64,000 nucleotides of DNA. Origin: Lophius americanus. Taxonomy: Eukaryota; Chordata; Actinopteri; Lophiiformes; Lophiidae. The stretch is taken from assembly GCA_037951165.1 (NCBI GenBank), contig JBBDHG010000014.1:8584501-8648500 (forward strand). Direction: 5' to 3'. Under the pieces are notes generated by a model that was not told the origin of the DNA, did no database searches, and saw only the letters and a program-made list of their open reading frames with translations. Below, in pieces: positions 27,586 through 42,500 of the stretch. The stretch's first letter is position 1. Each line of letters starts with the position of its first letter. A program made the position numbers and the translations under genes.

Positions 27586-30500
27586 GAGATGGGAGACAAA
27601 TGATTGCAGCAGATCACAAAGGCCTTCAAACACTTTGAAGACGTAGATAATGTGAATCACCTCCCACCTGCTATAAGGTTTACAAATATGCAAACACCGC
27701 AGCACCCCAAAAGAACATTATATGGAATACAGCTACACTATGTTGGCCTGAGCGCTTATATCAGCCTTGGGCAGGTATATACATATATATACATATGTAC
27801 ACACACAGGTTTATATACTTTTTGCCACAATAAGAGCCCTGAGTCTCCTTCTGTAGTGTGTGGGGAGGTTTGAGAACACATGGAGAAGATTTTAGACCCT
27901 TTCTCCATACAGGCGCTCTTTAATGCCATCCTATTCTGCGTTGACACACAGGTGTTGGCTTTAGGTCAGGTGACTGGAATGGACATGGGAAAAACTTTAT
28001 TTTAATCTTTAAACTTGATTATAATTGCAGAGGCAGTTACATTTCATACAACGTCTGCTAGAATTGAGTCCATGTCTTATAACAAAGTGTGAAGAAAAAG
28101 AGCCACACAACATCAGAGATCCACCACCAGACTTCACAGTGGTAGGAGGTCCTTATCTCTATGGCTTTTTTTTTTTCTCTTTCCCGGATTGTTGCCAAAA
28201 GCTTAATGTTGGTCTCATCTGATCTATGACCTTGTTCCATTGAAAGCCCGGTCACCTTTAGCAAAATGTAGGTGCTTAGCTTTGTGTGTGGATGACAAAA
28301 GAGGCTTTTTTCCTGCTACCCTCCCAAACAGCTTGTGTTGGTATAGGTGGCAGCTGATGCTGGTTGGGGAGCTTCAACTGACCTCAGCAAGTCTTTTGCT
28401 GGAAAAACCCATCCACCCCGGATTTTTAACATCTCCAGTCTCTTCAAACTTCTTAATTATTGATCTAACTGGCATTTCTAACTGTTAAGAGATTTTCTTG
28501 TCTCCGTTGTCAGATGTGTGCATCTCTACAATTTTTTCACACAATATGAACAGAATAAGGCCTGTGTCACCTCATATTTATATCCCAGAAAAACAGGAAG
28601 TAATTGTCACCAAATCATAGTTCCTACTCAAGGTAAACCAAAAAATATGAAATATGACTGGAAATATGATTCTTTTACCTTTTAATCGCAGGATGTAAAT
28701 AACTGTTGGACACTAATTTTATAGACAATTATTTGGTTTTATGTTAATAATTTTATTTGTTTAAAAAAAAATTTAATTGGATAAATTATTTGGGTGTATA
28801 TTTTAATTAAAGAGCACAGGTATAGAAAATATAAAGAACATTTTTGCAACTCATTTTATTTTATTTTTAAGTATGCCAGGACTCTGGAGGGCATTGTATT
28901 CTTAATCATCAAATCACTTCTTCCACGTTTCTTCTGTTTAATGGACTTTCGTGAGATAAAGATGACTAATCAATTAAATTACATGGAGAATGAATGTTTT
29001 TAGTGAAGCACATTAATAAAAACCATTGATAAACTGATTTATTTCATCGCTGTATTAAGATGCAGTTAATACAATCCCAGCCAAATATACTTCTGCACCA
29101 GTCTGACGAAAGGAAAACAATTGGTACAATTCATTTTCAATTAGTCAGTTGGTTTTAATCTATCTTCTCACTCATACATGGCCATTAAGATAAATCGGAA
29201 ATATGCAAATGAATAACAATACTTTCTGCTCTATTTTTCATAGCCCAATCAACTTTCTTCAACTCTTTTAGAGTGAATTATTTTCCCCTGATTTACCAAC
29301 CTGACTCTTGTCTCTCATCCCGTCTGTGTATCTCACTGACGGGACTGACACTGAGCTGAACCCTGTGGTCCAGCCATCGGTGCTGTTGATTGCGCGGAGA
29401 GCAGCTTGCTTTGTCACATATTGTTTATTAATATGGAAGACCCTGTTAATTCAAATTGCACCAAATTCAAAAATTAACACTCTTGGATTGCCAGACAATA
29501 CATCAAACAAGTTTGAAATAGATTAGGTAAACATTTTTGATGGACGTAAGGGGACTATAGAGACAGAGAGAGATTCCCTGGTTTTTACATTCTTTTTTAG
29601 GAATGCATCGATAACACTCTTTGTCAGAACAACTAGTACTATGGACAATTGAGTACTCGCCAACACTGACACGAGTACTTAATAATAACGTTGCAATATA
29701 CAAAGCGTGTTTAATTTCGCCATAATTCCAAAATGCTTTTTCACAGACTCGTATAGTTTTGATGTCTTTGACCTAGACTAGTTAGCATTCTTGTGTACTG
29801 AGAAGATGACATCATTCTGTATCTTCAATAACTAATAACTGCTAATGGTCTAAAGCAAGGCAAACAGTCAGTCATTCCATTCCATTCATAGACAATGGCT
29901 TGTCTCTGCATATTTCCGCCAGTGTTTGCTCCAAAGTTGGTTGGAGATGCTAGCATTAGTAAACTTGAGCACATTGTTGTGCTGGTTCCTGAAACATATA
30001 ATGTCATTGCTCGTCTAAAAGGGAACTGTTCCTCAGAACTCGTCTCCATAGTTTAGCAAAGACTTGTTTGCTATCTGCTTTAAGATGAGATAAGACTAGA
30101 CTTGATTTCCATTGTTGGAATTATTTCATTTTGTCATAAACACTGACATCACTCCTTCTCCGCCTACCTGCTGAACGAACAGAAGTTAAATTTACGAGTA
30201 AGTGGAAGAGTGGTATCGGGTACGGCTAACGGGCTACTGTTGATCATTTTGAATCGTTTTCTCAGCTTGTTGATGTATTGCCACGGAATCTGACAGATCC
30301 CTGGTTGCCTAAGTTTCGTTATCATTTTCATCTCATAACTTTATCATGTCAAATTTTCCTTTGCCCACTTATCCAAGAAACTGATGGCTTTCCTGTTGAA
30401 TTAACTTTACTGTATCCGGTCCAAATGATCAAATGTTAGCATGCTCACACACCAGAACTGGCTATTAATGGCATTATAAGCAAGTTAGCATTCTAAAGTC

Positions 30501-33500
30501 AGTATGTGCATTTATATTAATTAATATTGGAGGTTTTCTATATTTTCGTGTACAATTAATTTCTCAAATAAAATTTTTAAGGCATGTTCTTTTATGCACA
30601 ATTTTATTTAAAATTTTTCATAATCTACTGTTTTCAAGATAAGTGTTCTTTAATATCACGTATAAAAATATGCAAAGTATAACTACACAACGAAAAATCC
30701 TGTGGCTGCTATTTCAGATTCTACATTCATGGGTGCTGATAACCATGAGGGTAAGTTCTAACAGGTTCCATGTAAACAGCGGCTGTAAATGAGACGGAGA
30801 CAGATAGTCGATATTACCTCACTGTTCCTCTTCAGCAGCAGCAGCACGTTGGCGTTTCCCCCCTACACACAAACAGAAAGAGACCGTGAGCGCTGTGCAG
30901 CCACCGTAATGAGCTGACATACATCCTCTCTGTACAATACATGTATGCATAGTTTGTCTTTTGGTTAGTGAATGTAATTATAGTGTGGGTGTGCTGCAAA
31001 AAACCAAACCGTGTCTCAGAAGGATACAGCAGCCTTGCGGCTGTATTTAACATCGATCATAGATATGCGTTATCTCTTTACATAGAAAATGAAATGTCAC
31101 TTCTCACTTATTTAAACAGTGCCTTATTATCGTGTTTAACTTTGGCACTATAACCACGATGAGCGGTTATTAAACATTAAATGCCGCTTTTATTCAGATA
31201 CAAATAACAAGAAATGGCCTTGTGTCAAGTTGGATCAGAGTAAAAAAAATAAATAATGCAGCTTATTACAGGAGCTTTAATCCCAGCATTCCAGCTATTA
31301 GATATGTGCAGGATATTTGACTACAAGGGCTAGATTCCGGTGCAGAGCTAAATTAGCAGCATCTTAAGGTGGACCATTCATTACCATCCACTATTGAATT
31401 GTTAAACAACTGATGTTCGCCACTAATGATAGGACATGGATGGAAAGCCAATAGACATATTCGCTCAAGAGAAAGAGTTGTCTATTCAGTCATCATCTCT
31501 TTCAATTTATCTTTGATATGTTGTTATTGTTGGAGCACTGATGCATCCCCACACACGGCCTCAAGTTGTAACCCAGGCGTTGTGGCATAGCAGCTTCAGA
31601 ATCAAGAATAATCGTCAGCTGAGATGCCAACCTTCTTCAGAACGCTGTCGGACTCCGTCCTGCGCAGATCTCCCACCGTATCCTCACTCTCGTCTCTGTC
31701 GCCACCTGATATAAAGGTGAAACCACAGAAGGCAAGAATGAACCAGACGAATAATAATAATCACGTATACTGCAAAAAGAATAGAAGAAGAAGTGATCAT
31801 ATGGATTTGTTATCAGCTTTTAATATTGTGCAAAATGTTCTTTTGAAATAACCTTGTGTTTCTAATTTAAAAAGATGTCAGTTTGGAGATGATTTAATAG
31901 CAATTCCATCAATAACGGGTGTCTTCTGCTTCGCTATGATGAAGTGGAAAAATGTAGACAAGTAGATTAAGATTTATTTAATGCTTTTATAGTTACTAAC
32001 AATGTGGCTCAAGAACTGAAGGGTCCCGTTGGATTGTAAATCATGATGCCTGCTGAATTTGACACTGAAGTGTTAATCAATTAATTTAACATCACAATGA
32101 ATGCTTGAATACTATTCCCATCTTTTACTGCTTTTTTAGTTTGGAGGCCATGTTCTCCACAGGAAGCTTCACCTCAGATCTACTAATCCTTGCCTACGCT
32201 CGTAAATTGTTCTAAATCTAAAGCAGTCTTAATGTATATTTGTACTTAATGTTTTATCTTAGTGTACTGCATGCTTCAAACGTGTATTGTGGTTACTTTG
32301 ACTTTTAAAAATCTATAACAGAAAGAAAGCGTGTGGCGGAAGTCTCACCCTTGCTGCTGTGCATCTGGTGACTGTCGAAACCTCCAAAGGTCTCGGCCCT
32401 ACGGGGCAAAGACACTGGCCCTGCGCCTCCCCCCTCCTGAATGCTGGCCATCGCCCCACCCAGACTGTCGTTCACTAGCGCCTGTAACGTCTCCACTGTC
32501 ACACAGACACACACAAACACACGCACACACAGAGGAAAACATCAATGTGTAGGTCAGTAAGTGAATTATCCCAGCTAACTGTGTTACCGTTGAGCTCTGC
32601 ACTCATGAATCCTGCTAGGCACTTCTGCCTACAACCTGGTATTGGCTCCTGTTGCTTAGCAACTATTGACAACCTGTTTCAACAACAGAGCTCATGCACA
32701 AAAAGTTTAAACACCTTTACCATTTGAAATAAGAAAAACAGCACAAAGACATATGGTACTTGTCTCCATATCTATATGCAGACAGTGCGACGCTGAGACC
32801 TTTGCAGTGACATGAGGAGGAACAAAGCCATCACTAATGAATGTAAATCCACAGGACTTACAATAACCTCCACGGTAGAAATGCTGTTACTCCTGCCAAT
32901 CGATAAATCAAATACGGACTACCCCAAGCTGTAGAGGAGGTTGGTAAAAATACAGTCCATAATAATATGGGTAAACCTTTCCTGCTGGTCGTGAGAGTGG
33001 AATCCACTATAGAAGCTCTCCCCTGCATGAGAGCTGCAAAACAAGTCTTACTTCAAGGTCAGTTCCCCGTCCATGAGCCTATAACAATGTCCGGCATGGT
33101 CTTTTGGTCCACCAACCCGTTTTGGGAAGGAGTATTTCCATGCGGCCATACTTAGATATCATTAAGAGGTGTGTGGATCCACGTTTGAGTTGCTATTATA
33201 CCAGTAAAGCTCTCAGCTCTGACCATGACATCCACTGAACCCTTACGGTATGTATCTGTATTTATCTCTCCACCACTTACAGGTGGAGAGTCAAACAACA
33301 GGTTGTTTTATAAAATATGTGTTTTTCAGGAAGTTATTAGAGTAAATATAAAGTAAGAAATATTCCATCATACTTCCCTTAATTACCATTTCACAATTGA
33401 CAACTATGTAGCACTTTGAAAAACAAGCCGAAAAAAACTTTTATTCTGTAATAAGCGTTTTTTCAAATATGAACCTCTTTTTAATGATTTTTGCAGCCCA

Positions 33501-36500
33501 GATCCACCATTTTCATGATAAAAAAATATTTAGAAAAATATTTGGATGTACACTTTTAGAGTTACACAATTACCACTTTAAAAAGTCAAATAAAAAAAGA
33601 AGGAACTTTGAGGTCAGAATTAAAAAGAAACCATTAGATTGACCTCATTCTCTTCAGCAGATTTAAAAAAAATATGTAAAAAATGTTTTATTCATTTCTT
33701 ATATGAGAATAAAGCTGTGAATATAGAATGTATTTAGAAAGTCACGTCAATCCAAATGGCCTTTGAAACACACATTATATACTTTTGTTGTAGTCGGGAT
33801 TGCAAATCATAGCAACTATATATTTTTGTAGCTGTTTCTCTTTTCAGTCCAATCAAAACTTTCCAGACCCTCTTGTTTAGATTGTTTAGTCGACACTACG
33901 TGCATGGAAAGTGTCAAAAAGGTTTTTTTGTTTTTATTTTTTTCAGATCACTCGTCTGACTTCTTATTCGCATTTGATGACGGCGATACCTGCTACAGTA
34001 TCAAACAGGGCCGAATAAAAAACATAAAATTTACGAACTTATTTAAAGTCTTCCATATATCATCCAGGAACAGTATCTACTGTCAAAGCTTAGATCTAAC
34101 CATCTCTCTGAAGACATATAAGCTTTGTTATCAGGTGGATTTTAGTGAACAAAGCGCATAAATGCTGAATATGGATTTTTACCGGTTAAGCTGGCTCTAT
34201 CCTGTGTAGTGTGAGTGTTCCATTGTTCTTCAGATTGAGGAATCATTGTCATGGCTGCACAATGAGCCATTTTGCCTTACAACTAGGTTGTTTGGGGTTT
34301 ATATCAAACGGGATACATCGGGCATAGTGGAGTTTGTGTGGGATCCCTCTAGGTACTCCAACTTCCTCCCATATTCAAAAACATGCAACATATGTGAACT
34401 GCTGACTTCATATGTCAGTACTTATGACTTGAGAGTGAATGGTTTATTACTATGTGCTGACCCATTCTGGTGAAATGGATTTCATGAGCAATGACTTTAC
34501 ACAACTCTACATTCATTATATTCTCTCTCTCACCTTCCTGCAAGGCATCCTTCATCACAGACTCGCCCTTGGGCGGTTCCTGGCTGCAGGCTGACCTGAA
34601 GAAAGGCTGGACCTGCCGGGATACGTCCTCACCTGGATTCAAGCCCTCCCACATACCCCTGAAGAGGTGTACTTTCTCCTCAAGCAGAGACATGATCTCC
34701 GTATCCTTCTGCTTCAACAAATCTGACCGACGCAGACGAACGGACGGAAGAGTGAAAAAACAATTTTCAGTATTTGAAGCAAGTGCAGCCATGTCTTCTG
34801 TCACCCAAACCCTCACTGGAAGTGTTTTTCTCACCTCTCATCTCCTTGGCTTTCGTCTCCAGTTGTTTCTTGTCTTCTTCTGTCTCACTGGGAATTCCTT
34901 CGTCCTCATCCTTGTCCCTGACCAACAAAGCAAGACAATATCACAAACACATAATTTAAGTTCATTTATTTTTGAATACCTGCCATCAGTCATGAAATAT
35001 ATCTCCAATGTATTAATCTAATCACTGAATTGATTGACAGAAGTTAATGATTTAATCATTGTATATTTACCGAAATAATCAGTAATCAGATAAAATGGTA
35101 AAATGTTACTATAGTTCAGAAAAAACAGGGTTTTTTTTTAGATAATATGTACAGACGTTATTGCCTCCATTTCTGCCTCTGAGTTTTCTCTCATAGAAAT
35201 CAGTCAAAGAGAGGTGTTGTTCGTCTGGAATGAGTAAATCTCTCTTGCATTCAAATAATGCTCTGCTTATAAGGGGCTGCCCTTGAAGCCAATTTAGCAC
35301 TAGACTGTCCCAGAGGACATCCTATCCCCAGGTAGAATAGTGCTAATCCCTCTGAAATCAAAGTGCTCTGTGACTGTTTACAGTTTATTACAATCAAGTA
35401 AATGGGCTGCGTCTTAATTTTGGGTTACAACATAAACAAGACACAAGTGAAACGTAACGCCTGTTAGGTTTCACTGAACATACTGAACATTTATCCCGTT
35501 GTACAGGTTGGATCACGGGGGTAGGTTAAGGATAACATATTGAAGTAAAACTCTTTTCAAAGCTGAAGAATAAAGATGGTGTATTTCTTTCTAGAGAACA
35601 ACACAAAAACAAATACATCTCACTTACATGGACTGCATGGCATCCTGGATGAGCTGCATCCAGCTGTTGCGCTCATCCTTTGAGCTGGCGAGGACCTCCA
35701 TCATCTCTGGCTTCGCAATGCCTGCTGTGATGAGGAAGAGGCCGCGCTCTTCGTTAGCGACGTCCCTAACAATCAGCTTCTGCAGGGAGATGACTGTGGA
35801 GCGCTGGTCCTGGAAGGACGGGATATAAATGGATGAATTGATGGAGGCATCAAGGAAGTACAATGGAAAAAAAGAGAGGACAAAGGGAGAGGCAAGGGAG
35901 AGGAGAAGGGAAGACAATGGTGAGGATGGAATGAGCATGGGAAAGGCAGGAAGAAGGGTGGGCTGAGACAGGAGAGGAAGAGTGACGATCATTATGGACC
36001 GAGGGAGGACGGAAACGGCAAGAGATAAAAAGGCAGTGAGGACAGATGGATAGAGAGAAGGATCATAGGAGGAGTCAACCACTTAGTGATAGAAAGGAAA
36101 GCGGGTAGTAGGAGAGAAAACTGTGCTATACTTTGTCCTATATAAGTGTGCTTATGTCACTAACTCAATCATTCATCCATTTTCCTCCTCTTATACGGTT
36201 TCAGGTTGCTGTGGCAGCAGACGAAGAAGAACATTCCCGACCCAGCAATGCTCTCCAGCTCGTCCTTGGGAATTTCGAGCCTTTTCATGCCTGATGGGAA
36301 ATCTAGTCTCTCCTTTATGTCTATATTCCTATCAAATCCGTGAGTGAGCTTGTCTCTATTTAGTCGGATGGACAAACTAAATCATGTAATAGAAATGCAA
36401 TAAATTATTTTCTATAGTAAAACATTGGATAATGTCAATTATGAAAAATAAATATTCATGATTTACATAATACTTAATAATAAAATAATGAAATCATATA

Positions 36501-39500
36501 TTCCCAATAAAAATGAGCCTATTCAACTGAAAAAAAAATCATAATTGCACAATGTGCTAAATGCACGACTTAATCTGCATGCAAACACTCTCTGGTATCA
36601 TTGCCTAGCACCAGGATTCTTCAAACTCTTCTTCTGTTGCCCTTCAGGCAGCTGCCTCACCCATTTAGCCTTTGATCCGCACATGCACAAATAGGCCCCA
36701 CCAGGTTTTTGCATTGTTTATAGTGAAAAAAATGTTTCAGCATGCTTTGATGCAAAAATGCAAGGATTTGTACACTACCCACCACAAACCACCAATTAAC
36801 TGCTGCTCTATCTCTTGTACTCAGTAGTTTTCTTCTTCAAAGTTTGAAACTTTGAAGGAAAGGTTTTGTTTCACTGCGCAGAAGTTAATTAAAAGGTTCA
36901 CAACAAGAAGTGAAAGTGGGTATCTTTTGTTTGTTAACAACCCTTCTACTTCAGCTCTGCGAAGGAACCAGATAAAGTCTGGTGATCATCAGAGCTGAAG
37001 TTTATTTTGCCCCAAACTCAAGCTGGTCAACATGCTGTAGTTGTGAGCCATTAGGAATGACATGTTATCTCTGTTTTCAATGTCACAGCCTCAACTCAAA
37101 TATGCCAAGTGTTTTCGAATGATGAATGTGATTATTTTCCCGCAGGCCGGCCTCTGTTCAAATTCCCCAACTGTGTGTGTGTGTCTCTGATAATGAGTCA
37201 GAGGGAAAAAGTCTGCTAAAAATGGAGAAAAATAAATAAAATTCAATCCTACATGATTCATCACAGTTGGTCCGGATGCCTGAGGCTAGAATAGCTTTAT
37301 TAGGTGCAACTACAAAGCCACGCAAAGGTGAAGCTAGGCAGCTATTGCTAACAACAACAATGGGATAGGATAATAGAGCAAGCACATATCGGGCTGTGTT
37401 CTGATCTTAATTACTGGAGAAATGGTGGGAAGCACAGTTGAAGGAAGGAGAGAAACAAAGCAGAGATTGAAGGAGAGAGATAAATGTCTGTAGGATCCTA
37501 CCAGCATGGCAAAGACATATTTCTGGTCTTTCTCTTGGAGGAAGACAAAGACATCTGACAGCAGCAGAGCATGGACATCTGGAGAACAGGCAGGAGAAAG
37601 GCAGTTAAGGTTACAATATATTAATGTATTTTTCCACGTTTCACACAAATGATGTATTATATATACTGAAAACAGACTGAAAACAGATAATGAATCTGAG
37701 GTCAAGTTTCCATTTCAACTGGAGAGATTTGTCCTGTAACAGTGGGAGTTTGTTCCAGCATTTAGAGTCATCCCCTTTTTTCTTTTTATAGTACAGGCTT
37801 ATAATAGAGCGTTGACAGGCTCGGAGAATTACCAAGGTTTAAGCATTTTATTTGTATTTGCCAGGATGAAATCAGAAGGGCAGTCATGGGCTACCTAACC
37901 CAAAGCAGTGGTTAAACTCTTGATTTGTCCCAGTTTATTGGTATATTTATAGTAGTATAGTTTGTGGAGAAATTGTTAACAGTTGTGAACATTTCTGACA
38001 ATCACCTGTGAACGTTCTTTTAGTATAGTAAGAAATCATTTGAAAGAAGACGAATTTTCTAAATGGACACGTTCCTTGAAATATGTTTTCCTGCCGTACT
38101 GCTGCTACATGTGGTTCACTGAAGATGGCAGTCAGCATCCTTCTCTTGTTTGGGAGAAGTGACTCTATTCTGGAAGTAAAGGCTGCTAAGGGCCTTTTCT
38201 TCCAGCTAAGGGCCTTTTATAACCAGGGCTAAGGGCCCTGGTTATAAAGGAAAGGAGGCGGTTACAGGTATCAATTGGACCATGACAGGTTAGCTTTTGC
38301 ATGGGTATGTGGTCATTTGTGGGCTAAAGCACTGAGTATTCCCTTACCCTTTAGTCTTCCCTGGCTGTTCTTCAGCTGCAAGACGCCATCATGGATTAGC
38401 CTCCTCCTTAGGAGATCCTCCCTGGCGAAAATCTGACCGCTCTTCATCATCATAATGGACTTGCTGTCTGTGCGGCCATGGAAGTCCTTGAGACGACGTC
38501 TTTTCTCATGTTCATTCACCTTGCTATCAACAGCTGCAATCACCTCCTTCACGAGCCGGACAGACTCCATCAGATCAATATAGTCATCATCGCTCTCTGC
38601 ATTCGTGTCGTAAAAAAAAAAGAAATTTAACTTGAGTGAGTAATTCATACTGCTAGTCAACGCTGGTATTAAATGACAGCGCTGCTTAGGCTATATACCT
38701 GTCCACACTGAATAAGCATCAACTGATACTGTCATATTTACATGGCTATTTAAAACCCTTCGTAACAGCCACTGGCCTGCATGCACCTGTGGCTCTCTGA
38801 CCAGGTCAAGGACATTAGGAGGGGGGAGATTAATCCACGGATGTTTTATTTCTATTGTTTCCTTTTAGATGTACAGTATGGTGGGTTTTATAGACAATCT
38901 TCTTGCATCAAATTTCTGTAAACTACAATTTATCGGGCTGACTGTTTCTTGTTTCTTGGGTCTCTGTCTTGTCACTAATCCCTCCACTGGTCACAGACTC
39001 GCTGCTCAAACCTGTGTGATTGGCCTGAGTAAGAGCAGATGTGTCTAATTGACTCCGACCCTAGACCATTTAATCCATGTATCCGTGCCCTCATTTGCCT
39101 GTTTGTATCCTTACAAGCGCAATCCCAGTGTTACAGTCAAACTTGAACCTTTGCCCCGATTTTTTATCATCATAGATTGTCAATTTTTTACAAACTGCTG
39201 ACTGGCTGTCGTGTCTGCATTATGGTCCTGTTGTTTCTGAAACACGGACTCTTAGGTTTATACTTGTTTTCAAACTGAAATATGTTTACAGCAGTAAGTT
39301 GCTGTCGTGTTCAAATCAACAGATAGTAGTTGAAATGTTAGGCACTTTAAGAAATAAAAAGTTGGTGCTGCTGAGGGAAAATTCCTAAAGGTTTCAGAGG
39401 AAGTGGGACCAGATGACATCTTCAAATGTGTCAGTCAATAATTAAACAGAACAGATACTTCACTCCGTGATGGAAATATGTTTCATCAACCTGCTCTTGA

Positions 39501-42500
39501 TAATTTATAACGATCAGGCCATTACATTAGAAATAAATGTGACAGGCCTGGCTTGGCTTTAACTCAGGTTAGATTCCACCTAAAGTCTATATTTACCGCG
39601 CTTCACTTGTGTTAAGGAAAGAAATTTCATGCTTTGAAAATGCTTTTTTTTAAATTTTCATTAAGGTGTACTAGCGGAACATAAATGCAGGAAAAAGCAA
39701 TAATTTAGTGATTTCATGGTTCCAAACCAACTATTTTAAACTAGATTGGTCGAGTGGATGTTTAAGTGCTTTTTCAATTTTCACTGTGAAATCTCTTATT
39801 GTAAATTACACGGCAGAGAGAAATTAAAGCCATTCTATGGGATTAGTGGGTGGAGTCCAGATGCATAAACCGCCATCAAATCACTTTAAAGTATGTCCTG
39901 TATCTTTAGGTCTTGCTTTTGTCAGTTTCATATGATCTTTTATCCCAACTGTTCATGTGCAAAAATGTATTATGTTTGTGACAATGAGCCTGGCAACTTT
40001 AAATTAGCCCGAAGGAGGTCTGCAGGTTTACATCAAAGAAAAACCCAAGCGTCTGTCATTCAGACAAAGATGTATTTAGCACTTGGGTTTTTGACCAAAA
40101 ATGTAATTATTCCTAAAAATTGAAATATTTACACTCGGTGGTTGTTGTGCTTCAGTGTCACTGAGAACCAAAAAGCTATCTTTAACATTTGATTATGACT
40201 CTGTGGTATTTCTACTTAGTATATGTAAGAGTTGGCAGGACAGAGTCTTCTTGAAACACATTGGGGATTAAGTCAGAGCTCCCCAATCCTGCATAGAATT
40301 ATAAACAGGCTTTGGAGAAGGATTAGAATGAATGAGCAGAGTGGGAGGCCAGCAGCAGAGAGCCGTTTTATATCAGATAAAAATATGGTGTGAAATTTCT
40401 TTGCTTTCAAAAGTATGCTGGATGTACTATCCTAGAAAAACCTGTTCCAAATATGTTTTGCTTTCTTAAAAAATATGAAACCATGTGGGGAAAACTATAG
40501 GGGGGAATGGTTGAAGTACCATATTATTATAAACCCAAAGCGGTGTGACGAGTATCACCGTCTGGAATATATGAACTGAACGAAGATGTAGAGTCTACAA
40601 TGATTTCTGAATTCATTCATGTGTTTGAGTTATTTAATTTCCTAAAATGGTAACATCTGGCTAAAGTATTTAAACGTAGCATGCATTCCAACTCAACTTG
40701 ATACTCAAATATTCTCAAGGCCAAAAAAGATGGTAGCTTTAATCATATTTATGTACATAGTAAAATTTATTTGACTTTAAATCGGAGGTTTTCAAAGCAA
40801 TATTTTGATCTACATTGACATTTCTGCTGTGTCGCGGTGCAAATTTCTTGTGCACCGTGACCAAATACAAAGTCGATGCAATGCGCTGTAGAAACACATA
40901 TTAATTTGTTTTGCATATTTATCTATTTATATTATTTACATTTTGATTACGCTAGTTTTGATATTTAATAATGCTGTATTTTTTTTTTATATCTCTATTT
41001 TTTTATACTTCACACATGCCTAAATGTCGTTATATAAATAATCATTAGCGACATGCCTTGTTTGTATCTTGTTCAATAAATCAATAAAAGAATAATTGGT
41101 ATCGTTGTAGGACTTGTGTGAGTATCTCAAGTAAATTAAGCCGAACAATTTGAAAGTGGTATTTGGTGTGAACGCAGAAGTCTGTGTGAATAATAGCAAG
41201 GAAAAAAAAGAAAATATATATAACGATACTAAGAAATAGACGATCAATCAAACAGGCTGAAATTAAGATAAAAATTTTGACAAAATCCCCAATAGAAGCA
41301 TTTTGATAAAAAATATGTTATTAAAATGGATATGAAAGAAGATAAGGAGTTTGCTTTTCTGTGGTCCCGAGGGAGAATGCTCCATTAAGAGGGAGACCCG
41401 ACCAAGAAGGCCCTGGCCTCCATTGGTGAGTACGTTTTGACAGTTGGCCTTTTTGTTCTTATAAATTATACCCAACCAATAGAGTCCTCCTTTCACTTTG
41501 TCTGATTCCCTAACAGCATGGTGAAAAGGTCTGCATGACGCTCACCTTTAGTGTGCTGGAGCAATCTCTGAATCAACACTGGGTACTTTGTTATCCTCTG
41601 CGTCACTAACAAGATGCATTCTGGGATACCGAGTCTCCGCACAATGCTGCTACTCATCTTTTTCTGAAAGAGCAAACAACAAACACTCTTGTTAAACATG
41701 GCCATGCAACAGGTGGCTAATAAACAAAGCAGGGTTTCAAATAACCACTGGGAAACTAACAAAGGAGGCATAATATTCAAGAAAGTGTTTTCTGTGAGAG
41801 ATTTATGTGATATGGCTGTCACACAGATGAATCACAACACACAGAGGATGGCGGAATGCCATACATGTTTCATGCATGCAAAAGAAGGAAGAGAGAACAA
41901 GACGGCTGAGATAATAAGTAGCAGAGTGCTTGACAGACACACAATGAAAATGAATGGTGTCTGGAAAACCCGACATCTTAAAGTGATATTTATTGCCAGC
42001 ATAAAAGCTCTGCAAAAAGGCATTGATAGTTCATCAAAAATAAGGGCTGGAATCTAAGTCCTACTTTAATGAAGGCCTTGAAGCGTTTGTCTTTGGTCAG
42101 TAGCTCCTTATAGAAGTTCACGGCTTCGTTGTGGCGGCTGCAGAATCTCCCGTAAACCCTCTTCATGCTGTCACCATTGGACCCTGAGAACTAGAGAAGA
42201 AATTCCCATTAATGCATAAAAAACACACATAGGTACAAAACAGAGTCCCCAAAACTAAAGCTAAGGTGTGTTTTTCAACACTTTATTGTAACATTTCTCT
42301 CAATCTTTACGTAAATCTTTAACTTTCTAATTAATTTGTGTTAAATTGGACCACTTTTTAAACTTTTTTCGAATAATAGGCATTCAATATGTACCGGCGT
42401 ACGAAGATCCGTCTACACGCGCTCCTCTAATCTTACTTCTAGTGAGATAAATTCATAATTTATGTTTTGGTTTGTTGTATACGAGAATCGAGGTATAATT

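Larger units (their letters stand above)
25980..30817 (-). other. akap13 intron with two Tc1-like fossils
   Basis: A 4.8 kb intron between exons 23 and 24. It contains a poly(A) run (25984-26003, poly-T on the sense strand beside the exon 24 acceptor), Tc1-like remnants and a GA array. 28800-30800 shows nothing recognisable. Confidence 0.8.
30863..34533 (-). other. akap13 introns between exons 23 and 20, no other feature
   Basis: Three introns (30863-31631, 31706-32348, 32496-34533) around exons 21 and 22. AT-rich; I see no repeat family or RNA gene apart from a short CA/TG-rich stretch (32496-32530) beside the exon 21 acceptor. Confidence 0.6.

Noticed and set aside
35810..36082. N-terminal extension of the frame containing exon 18
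   Set aside because: The part above 35809 is CT-rich intron; an AG acceptor and phase place the exon start at 35809.
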